Source: Rhizopus sp. PT2906 (taxonomy: Eukaryota > Mucoromycota > Mucoromycetes > Mucorales > Rhizopodaceae). Taken from it: 64,000 bases of DNA. Shown piece after piece: positions 56,074-64,000 of the stretch. The position numbers and the translations under genes were made by a program. Numbering within the stretch: the stretch's first letter is position 1; every line of letters starts with the position of its first letter. The stretch is from the NCBI GenBank assembly GCA_025529335.1, contig JAMYHX010000123.1, positions 1 through 64,000 of the forward strand. The letters are read 5' to 3'. The notes beneath the pieces are model-generated. The model did no database searches, was not told the origin of the DNA, and saw only the letters and a program-made list of their open reading frames with translations.

Positions 56074-56397
56074 TTATAGGTTGGAAGTGTAAACTAAGAA
56101 TCCATTTCGATGATTGAAATTGTAATAGAATTGAACATTGTGTTTATCTTGTAGTTTATCATTTTGTTGTTGTTGTTGTTGTTGTTGCTGTTGTTGCTGT
56201 TGTTGTTCTTCTTCTCTTGTCAATTCATTTAGACAAGTGTCAAACCAATGTTGTTCTAATAGATCTTCTTTAGGTCCTCGTAGTAAATTGGTAATCAAGA
56301 CATATTTGCGTATAGATAAATCAATACGTGTCTGATCGTACTCGGCTAATTTTGCATAGGATAGTAATTCGATATTATCTTTTATATTTTCATTCAT
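56074..56397 (-). CDS. Small polyQ protein of unknown function
   Basis: The frame from ATG 56397-56395 gives 107 residues. I do not recognise the family. The N-terminal half looks helical and well formed (LLSYAKLAEYDQTRIDLSIR, then YVLITNLLRGPKEDLLEQHW), ending with CLNELTREEE. A glutamine run of about 14 follows, encoded by CAA/CAG (56165-56207). The tail NVQFYYNFNHRNGFLVYTSN is aromatic. The balanced first half suggests a real small gene; the Gln tract is probably variable in length. It lies divergently from epsin, about 340 bp apart. Confidence 0.55.
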   Translation of the reverse strand: MNENIKDNIELLSYAKLAEYDQTRIDLSIRKYVLITNLLRGPKEDLLEQHWFDTCLNELTREEEQQQQQQQQQQQQQQNDKLQDKHNVQFYYNFNHRNGFLVYTSNL

Positions 56398-56733
56398 TGT
56401 CAAATCAATTATAAAAAGTAAAGTAAAGGGAAAGAAGAAAGAAAAAAAGAAAAATGGTCGAATGTAAAATTTATATTCTCTTTAATCTACTGCGGAAGTG
56501 ACGTCGCGCAGCTCATCCTTTAAGATGTCTATCACAAAAAGGAGCTCTGCTTCTCTCTTTATGTTTTCGGAAATAATTGGGCCAATTCCATTGCGACATT
56601 CATTTAGATTATTTTTACAAATAAATAAAAAAAATGATTGACACACACCTTCGTGTTACTCCACTTCAAAATAACAATTTCTCTTTTTAGTAATTTTTTA
56701 TTTCTTTTTCTCTTTCTTTCTGTTTTATTCATT

Positions 56734-58618
56734 ATGGCAGGAAAAGGTGTAGTCAGAAGCATGTGAGTCATAAAGTGTCACCTTATTCTATTACTTATTT
56801 TAGTAGTAAAAACTATGCAAAAGGATTTAGTGAAGTACAAATTAAAGTAAGAGAGGCAACATCGAATGACCCTCATGGACCCAGTGGTGTCATTCTAAAT
56901 GAACTGGCTCAACTTACTTTTAACGAGTAAGGTCTAGAAAGAATGTGTCAATATTGTTACTTATTCATTAGACATGATTTTATTGAAATCATGGATATGC
57001 TTGATAAACGACTGAATGACAAGGGCAAAAATTGGAGACACGTCTTTAAAGTAGGAATACATATATATATATATATAAAGAAAAACTTATATGATCATAG
57101 GCATTAGTCGTCTTGGATTATTTATTACATTTTGGATCTGAAAATGTGGTCATGTATGCAAAAGAGAATGTATATGTGATCAAGACACTTAGGGAGTTTC
57201 AACATTTGGATGACGCTGGAAGAGATGTTGGACATAATGGTATAGGCAATACCATGTCTATCTTTTTAATAACGCTCCTCTTATAGTTCGACAAAGGGCA
57301 AATGAAGTAACTAGCTTAATATTGGATGATCAGCGACTGAGAGATGAAAGAAAATCACGTCACTCATTGCAAGATAGGGTATGGAGTATAGATCATACGC
57401 CAACAGCTTTAATCAGAAGAAACGAGCCAAAGTATATAGATGAAGAACGAGATTTACAGAGAGCCATTGAAGAGAGCAAACGACTGGCAGAGATAGAATC
57501 CAAAAAACGAGGAGACAGGTAAATGGATTATACTTGTATAACAGATTTTAATTTTATTATAGTGATGCTGATCTGGCAAGAGCGATTGAGGAAAGTGAAA
57601 GAGAGGCTCGAGAAATGGAAAGGAAACGAAGAGAACAATTAGACAAGACGAATTTTGATAATTTGTTTGGATTACAAACGTCAAGTCCATCATTGTAAGT
57701 TGCGGGGGGTAATGATATAAACATAAAAATAGCTGGCTCATGATGATTACAGATCAAACCCATTCCCCACAACTCAACGCTTTGACCCGCTTTTTCAATC
57801 ACAGCAACAACAACAACAGCAGATACTGCCGCAGACTCAACCGCAGATTCAACCGCAGTGGCCGCAGTCTACTGGCATGTCATTTGCTGATCCTATTACA
57901 GCTACACAACAACAACAACAACAGAATAACCCATACTATTCTAGTCCACTTCAAGCACAAATAACAGGGTATCCAACAGGATATGCGTACCAAAATACAC
58001 TTCAAGCACAGATGACAGGATACCCCCCACAGCAAACATCATCATTTTCATCGGGACAAATTCCTCAGTTTCAGGCACAGATGACCGGAATTCAGAATAG
58101 TCATAACCCATTTGGACAAATGAATGCTCAGGTAAATGATTGACAACTTGGCTCGTGCACGACACATATTTAGAGACTAAAATCTCAAATGGGATAGACA
58201 ACAGGATCAGCTGTTGGAGCAGAAGGATGGATAAGACCTAGGTAAAAAAAGTTTTTTTTTCCCAGAAGATAATAGAAGAATGACCGTAACATGATGTCAT
58301 TTTATAGCAACGGTATAGATACGTTCGGTAACACAGGCAATCTTCGTATCCCTTTGTAGGTTGAAAAGCATACAAAAATGAATTTTATTGACACTGTTAT
58401 AGTGGTACAGGATTCGCCAACACATTGGCAACACAACACACTTCCAACAACTTATTTTCAGAGGTAACGATGATATAATCAATTAATTATTCAAGGACTT
58501 ATTTGTATTATAGCCAATTGAGCATCCCAGTCGTAACCCTTTTGGTACATCAAATAATAAGAGCTTACTTGAATTGATGCAAGAACAGAAATTGAAAGGA
58601 CAGCAAAACACTTTTTAA
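56734..58618 (+). CDS. ENT1: Epsin (ENTH domain, UIMs, NPF motifs)
   Basis: A gene of about ten short exons from ATG at 56734 to TAA at 58618. The ENTH domain covers the first ~150 residues: SKNYAKGFSEVQIKVREATS, NDPHGPSGVILNELAQLTF, WRHVFKALVVLDYLLHFGSE and VYVIKTLREFQHLDDAGRD. It binds PI(4,5)P2 and bends the plasma membrane. Two ubiquitin-interacting motifs follow (ERDLQRAIEESKRLAE, DADLARAIEESEREAR), then a Gln-rich part and repeats of the type LQAQ-TGYP. NPF motifs (SHNPFGQM, SRNPFGTS) bind EH-domain proteins. The C-terminus is LLELMQEQKLKGQQNTF, like the clathrin-binding end of yeast Ent1/2. It works in endocytosis. The exact exon limits between 58140 and 58520 are less certain. Confidence 0.92.
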
Positions 58619-58678
58619 ATTATAAAATAAAATATTAAAGGCGAAACCAATCAAAGTGATTATTGATATTTTTAATAT

Positions 58679-58731
58679 ATACACACAAAAGCATACACAC
58701 ACACTCACACACACACACACAAACACACACA
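58679..58731 (+). repeat. CA microsatellite in the 5' leader of the CBM21 gene
   Basis: About 50 bp of CA units with AAA interruptions, about 130-185 bp upstream of the start codon. Confidence 0.9.
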
Positions 58732-58862
58732 AAAGCAAGTTTGCATCGTCACTCTTACATGTAAGTTCTTATCTCAAAAGTATAAATTCTACTTTTAAAT
58801 TTTTTTTTTTATTTCTTCCTTTCTTCTTTCTTCTTTTAATTGTTTCTGATATTCTATTAAAC

Positions 58863-60044
58863 ATGTCAAATACTTTAACAATGCATAATTATGCAAATAA
58901 AAAACGTGTGACATTAAACAAGAAGTCATTACTATTAGATTATCGTCAACCAGAGCAAGAACGGCAAGTGGAAGCAAATGACTATACACGACAATTAGTG
59001 ACCAGTGCACTTCATTTACCATCCTCTACTGATGTGAATATCATTCAATCTAGCCCCATAAATACCAGTGATAAAACGGTCATTGATTTACCTCGTATCT
59101 TAAAATCTTCTATTCGTGCACCAAAATCAGCTCCTTGTAGTCCAACAAAATCAGTTCAATTCGATAAAGAAAACTTGGAAAATATCTGTTATTTCAGAAA
59201 AGCTCAAACACCTTCAACAATCAGTCATCGGAAAAATATCTTTTGGGCTGATAGTGATGACGATGAAGAAGAAGACGAAGAAGAAGACGAAGAAGAAAAG
59301 AAGGAGGAGGCTACGCTGGTATTTCCTAACTGGTCTAATGGTCGATTGGCAGATATCATTGATAAAAGAAATAAGGTGATTCGTATTGAAAAAGGTTTCT
59401 TTACTGTAAAAGATAACATACTCCACGGCAAAGTACTGGTGCGTAACCTGGACTATCAAAAGTCGGTGACAGTTCGATACACGTTTGATTATTGGGAAAC
59501 AGTTCAGAATGTGCATGCAATTTATCAATCAAATTATCATTCTAATACGCTGTATGATGTCTTTACATTCAAGATCAACATTCAATCCAGTTCGCTTTAT
59601 TTTGCCATTCACTATAAAGTAGGAACTCAAGAATTTTGGGATAATAATGACTGTAAAAATTATGAAATTCAATTTGTACATAATCGTCCAGCCTCTACTT
59701 CTATGAACAAAGATCAACAAGAAGAAAATCAATTAAAGAAACGATACGATTTCTCACAAGCGATTAGTAAGCAACAACAACCCATTACCATCAAACCAAC
59801 ACCTTCTATTCCAATTGATGTATCATCATCATCATCATCATCACCATCATCAAGGCATCATCAGCATAACAATCACTCTAATTATAGTCTTCAGAGCAAT
59901 TCTAACTCACCCCTGTATTGTCATTCACCACTTGCTTCTTCCCCTTCGTTTATGGATTTGAATTCTCAATCCTATCTTGACCTTGTCAATAAGTATTGCT
60001 TTTATAGTTCAAGTCCAACTCGTTCTCCCATGTCAACATATTGA
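58863..60044 (+). CDS. CBM21-domain protein phosphatase 1 regulatory subunit (Gac1/Pig type)
   Basis: The frame is open from 58656, but the part before ATG 58863 is a CA/T-rich leader, so this ATG is preferred (393 residues). Near residue 95-105 SPTKSVQFDKEN contains K-S-V-Q-F, an RVxF-type docking site for protein phosphatase 1. A Glu/Asp run follows (about 59257-59310). Residues about 175-285 form a CBM21 glycogen-binding domain: LHGKVLVRNLDYQKSVTVRY, TFDYWETVQNVHAIYQ, DVFTFKINIQSSSLYFAIHY and FWDNNDCKNYEI. Such subunits bring PP1 to glycogen to activate glycogen synthase. The C-terminal third is Ser/His/Gln-rich and probably disordered. No intron is needed. Confidence 0.9.
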   Translation: MSNTLTMHNYANKKRVTLNKKSLLLDYRQPEQERQVEANDYTRQLVTSALHLPSSTDVNIIQSSPINTSDKTVIDLPRILKSSIRAPKSAPCSPTKSVQFDKENLENICYFRKAQTPSTISHRKNIFWADSDDDEEEDEEEDEEEKKEEATLVFPNWSNGRLADIIDKRNKVIRIEKGFFTVKDNILHGKVLVRNLDYQKSVTVRYTFDYWETVQNVHAIYQSNYHSNTLYDVFTFKINIQSSSLYFAIHYKVGTQEFWDNNDCKNYEIQFVHNRPASTSMNKDQQEENQLKKRYDFSQAISKQQQPITIKPTPSIPIDVSSSSSSSPSSRHHQHNNHSNYSLQSNSNSPLYCHSPLASSPSFMDLNSQSYLDLVNKYCFYSSSPTRSPMSTY

Positions 60045-62623
60045 TTGCTCTTCTTTTGTTCCCCCCAAAAAAAAAATTTCTTATATCCCAACAAATCCCG
60101 CTTTTTTATAAAACATCCTTGCATTTACGATAACAACAACAATAACAAAAATATATATATTTTTTCTCACCATGAAGAAATAAATAAAAGCTGTATTGAG
60201 CCTAAACAATAAAAACATGTGATACACACACATACACACAAATGAAGATATATAGTCAAATGAATGCATATTATCGTCTTGATAGATAACCAATCCTTTG
60301 CTTGTGTATCCTATTCATGGCCTGACTTTTTAATCACCATTTAACATTATTCATGCTAAGCCCTTTTTATATATAAATATCAAAGATCAAGAACATTCTA
60401 TAAAAAATGTCTCTAAAGCATAGAATATATACACTTTATCAGGTGAAAAAAAAAATTTCCTATAAGCAAAGTTTCGACTAGTACGCAATTCTTTCCGTTG
60501 ATCACGCATGCTCTTGTCCATTTTATCCTGACAATGTGCACAATCAACAATTAAAAGTTTTCATTGGATAGGCTTTCCCCCTTTTTCAACAAAAACTTCA
60601 AGTTTACAAAACAGGAAAGGATTGTGCACTTTGCAATGTTTGAAAAAGAGGGAGAATGACTATTCTCAAATAAGCATTACACAAGAAAAAGGGAGAGACA
60701 TTTTTGATTAATGAAACAGAGGGAAATGTCTTTCAATTTGATTGTTATCCAACAGGGCGCATCCCCCCTTTACCCTCCCCCTTTAAAATCTGCATCCTCT
60801 TTCTCTCTTTCTGTTCATTAAGGGCATCTATTCTTTCTACAAATATAAACTTTAAAAGAAGGTTTAATTTTATCATTATTCAAAACCCTATACTCAGCAA
60901 ACATACGTTTAAAGACACATACCCTTAGAATCACCAGTATGTCGGATATTTCCCGATAAAGAGAAGCAAAAAAATATATTATCAGCCCTTGTTAATGTGT
61001 CATTGATTATCTTTCTTGTCTATCTTTGGTTGTTATCTTAACAGGACTTGTATGCTTATTTCTGAATTATAAAGCACCACTGATAAAAAGGAGAAAAAAT
61101 GGGCCATAGCTAGCATTGTTTCCTTTGACTTCAGACCAAGCACTCTAAAAATGGAAAAGCTGCCCCATGTTGTGTAATACAAACTGCGCGCGTCTAGGCA
61201 TATTTCAAGCATAAGAATGTAACAATGAACAAGAACTGCAAGTTTTGGTGCTTTCCTCTTCTTCACTATTGTTGACGTATTGAGCACTGTCTTGATAATA
61301 TTGAAAAGTATGATACAGTATAGTCTTCAAGTTCTCTATGATTGCATTATCCTTTCCAAAAAAGAAAAGCTAGATTAGACTCAAGTTCAAGCTCAACCAT
61401 GTTAGACATGTATTTGTACACGGGGCGTCTGTTTCAATGTTTAGGTTCTTGGACTTGATCTTTTACTATAGAAGAGTAAAGAACAATTGTATGTATTAAA
61501 GAGAAAAGCAAAAATATGCACTCATTTACAATACTGGCTTTGGCAAACATGTAGAACATTGTCTTGGTCAACAAAGAGCTCATAGCTCTCGTACTCCTTT
61601 GCTAGACAGCTTTGCTGGAGACTTTATGTCACTTTTTCCTGTACAACCATTGTAAAGTTGTCTTTCTCAAAGCAAGATAAACTCTAGTCTTGGTCACCAC
61701 TTGAAGTTTGTTTTTCGGTACCCCCGCGAGCTGGGCAAGCTCGAGGCATAAGGATGTACCAGATGTAATAAAAAGTCCCATGTATTGGATAAACCATGCT
61801 CTATTTTCGTTTCTGAATGACTTTTATGCCAATAAAGACGATGTTTTTGTATGTTTGATTAGCATGGGAAAAGAGTAAAAGCTGCTTTTTTATTTCCTCC
61901 TATTTCAAGGATTAAACAAGTCTTGCAAGTGACCACAAAGCAATCTTTGGATGTACAGAATAGCACGTTCATCTCCAGAAATAAACAATGGAATAGCAAG
62001 TGTTGCGCCTGATGTTTCTAAAGGGTTCTTTTTTGTATTACAATAGTCCGAATGAACACTAAGACAGATAGGTTACTTGTGCTTTTACATTAACGGCCAC
62101 GAAGAACCTCAAAACGGATAAAATTTTTGACTTTTTACCAAAAAAATTCTATCAGAGTGGCATTATCATATGTTACAAGTGAACATTTCCCTATCTTGGT
62201 TTAACAGATTTACGTATTCTATCAATTCCATATTTCCTTTGCAATATTATCAAAAGAAAGATTCAGGTTTTATTTAATATGGAATGGTTTAATGGCCAAT
62301 AAATCAAGATAAAAGTCTTTCTCTGCTATCATTTAAGTTTAGCAAGGAAGCTTCTTCGTATCAATGTTTTTGTAAAAGGTATCAATGGCTGCTTTTTTTA
62401 TGTTTGTGTTCCCATCAAGCTATTCTGAGCTCATCAGCACGTCAATTGGACGGAAGAGCAGTAAGCAGGTATCATTTGGAACGCTAAATCGAGGTTCACG
62501 GTAATTGGCAGTGATAGAGGCGCTCGTGTCATCAGGAAACCTAGTGAAAGGCAAGATGCAAAGCAAATTCGATTCATTTAGTTGTTTTTGGCGAAGGCAT
62601 GAGAAATAAGGATACCGTTGCCA
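60045..62623. other. Long gene-free spacer
   Basis: AT-rich sequence. A minus-strand frame at 61287-61033 (containing YYTTWGSFSIFRVLGLKS) might be a relic of the repeat-gene family, but the resemblance is weak. Nothing else is visible. Confidence 0.45.
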
Positions 62624-63787
62624 TTAAGGGTGATCGACCTCAGCCTGTTCAGCATTGAGCACCAATATTGTGTCAGCCGTAGTGGAGTAATCAGAACTAC
62701 AACTTGAACCTTGATTGAAGATAGCCGTCTTATCACTTTGGGGGATCAGTCTCCACGGTGGGCTCAAATGCAAGCCTTTCTTCAGCCATTTCTGTTGAAA
62801 TGCACCTGTTACCTTTGCCAACGGGTCCGGACGAAGGCTTCGATAAGTCGGAAGTCGATGGTTGGTCCTCGACACGAAGGTATGTATCTTCATCTTTCTC
62901 TTTCCTCATAGATGTTGTAAGTGTTGAAACTAACGTCTTGGTAATGTCCATTCGTAGAGTGGTAACATCTTCCTGCTTAGTTTATCAGCTTGGATGTTCG
63001 AAATTCCGGGAATGCGGAATACCTGTAGATCCAGCTGGTGTTTGTTGCGTATTTCGTGGATTCGTATTGCCACTTCTTTCAGGTATCCGGATGCGATTCC
63101 GCTTGATTTGCTAACATACTTTATAGCGGTGATGTTGTCTGAAAAGATTCGGATGGTTGAGCTTTCGAATCTTTTGGTGTGTAGCTGTAGGGCAAAGAAA
63201 ATCGTTAGCAGTTATCTTGAATTAATAGGTAGTGTTTATTTTTCGTGGCTCCAATAACCATTTGTCGTCATGTAAGAAGAATGGGCTCCCCGGCCGCTGT
63301 CGGAGGCATCGACCTATGTATTAACTGCTGATTGACGGGATTCGTCCTTCTGTATAGGTAGTGCGTTTTTTTTTTTCTCGATCCACTCTTTCCATCAAGA
63401 TAATCCCATTTGGCTTTGTTTAGAATGTATACATTTCTTTTCCCAATTGTTCGACGACCTGCTCAGGTGTCTTGCCATATTTCTTTGAAACTATCATATA
63501 TGCAACAGAGTGTCTCCGATGGCTGGGACCATTGAGGTGATCTTTCCCAGTAAGATTGCTATCCATTGGCATAACTTTGGACTCTGCGAAAGCTGGAGTT
63601 GTGATATCCTTGACTTCAGTTTTTGAATTTTCTTTGAAGGGACCTGAATTTGCATCGATTTTGTATTGAATACAAAACCTAAAAACTCCTGAGTATGGGA
63701 CGAAATAAAAGAGTTCTTTGTGTATTTACTAAAAGCCTTAATGTCCTCAAATGTTCTTTCACTCCTTTCTTCCATACTTTGTACCAC
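62624..63787 (-). pseudogene. DIRS-like retrotransposon fragment (reverse transcriptase thumb to RNase H end)
   Basis: The minus strand reads SHTQEFLGFVFNTKSMQIQV then PSKKIQKLKSRISQLQLSQS and LGKITSMVPAIGDTLL. This is the part after the reverse transcriptase active site in DIRS polyproteins (HLGF-IN-..-MRF-P-KI-KL). About 800 bp on, in other frames, come LPTYRSLRPDPLAKVTGAFQ and LKKGLHLSPPWRLIPQ, the same region as in the fragment at 24.1 kb. The connecting RNase H part is broken by many stops. The element is truncated at the left near 62.6 kb and may continue past the right edge. Confidence 0.7.
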
Positions 63788-64000
63788 AATTAGAACAATT
63801 TAAATTGTTTTAAATCGTTTTAAAACGAACTTTCTTCACTTAACATCACCACAAATTGTTACCTTAATCTACGTCTGCTACGGATGTGGAGAAACAAAAG
63901 CCGAAGGGCGAAATCTTCTTTCGCATCTCTTTTCTAAACATTCTATTGAATTACCGAAGTTAAAACGTGGCTAACGACATCGTGATTCCATAAAGCATTC

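Noticed and set aside
61033..61287. 84-codon minus-strand frame
   Set aside because: Weak likeness to repeat-gene tails only; not enough to call a gene or relic.
1..64000. CRISPR arrays, rRNA genes and bacterial operons
   Set aside because: No regularly spaced repeats, no rRNA-like conserved blocks and a clearly eukaryotic intron-rich gene set.

Overview
The window looks like nuclear DNA of a Mucorales-type fungus (Mucoromycota). The case rests on very AT-rich spacers, many short introns (about 45-65 nt, GTAAGT-like donors, CTAAC/TTAAC-like branch sites), and a typical fungal gene set (MVP1, FMP27, MON2, STT3, epsin, chorismate mutase, hexokinase) mixed with Fanzor, Crypton-like, DIRS-like, LINE-like and Tc1/mariner-like debris. 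The genus cannot be fixed from this sequence alone.

Layout. 0-3.4 kb: the end of the mitochondrial ATP synthase alpha gene, then MVP1 (sorting nexin) and a coiled-coil protein on the minus strand. 3.8-9.7 kb: a mobile block on the minus strand. It holds a decayed Ndc10/Crypton-like tyrosine recombinase (YR) gene with a GCR1-like tail, followed by a long intron-containing Fanzor (eukaryotic TnpB, RuvC-type RNA-guided nuclease family) gene. The Fanzor keeps its RuvC-I Asp, its zinc ribbon and its RuvC-III Asp, but my splice model contains one in-frame TAG. 10.5-22.1 kb: a SET-domain lysine methyltransferase and the very long FMP27/BLTP2 bridge-like lipid-transfer protein. 22.1-34 kb: a hypothetical gene, then a repeat graveyard of DIRS, Tc1/mariner, LINE and a Mucorales-type repeat gene family. 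Three ordinary genes sit among these remnants: a small membrane protein, PrmC/HemK methyltransferase, and a small unknown. 34-40 kb: hexokinase, chorismate mutase, and a nucleoplasmin-like acidic protein without an FKBP domain. 40.6-46.5 kb: MON2. 47-50 kb: a bZIP factor and a broken C2H2 repeat gene. 50.4-60 kb: STT3, an S9-family peptidase, a small polyQ protein, epsin, and a CBM21 PP1-targeting subunit. 60-64 kb: empty spacer, then a DIRS fragment that runs towards the right edge.

How the genes relate. The host genes are mostly unrelated housekeeping genes. A loose membrane-traffic theme (MVP1, FMP27, MON2, epsin, STT3) is visible, but I see no operon-like logic. The item most worth pursuing is the Crypton-plus-Fanzor block, together with its downstream region, where a guide RNA could be encoded.
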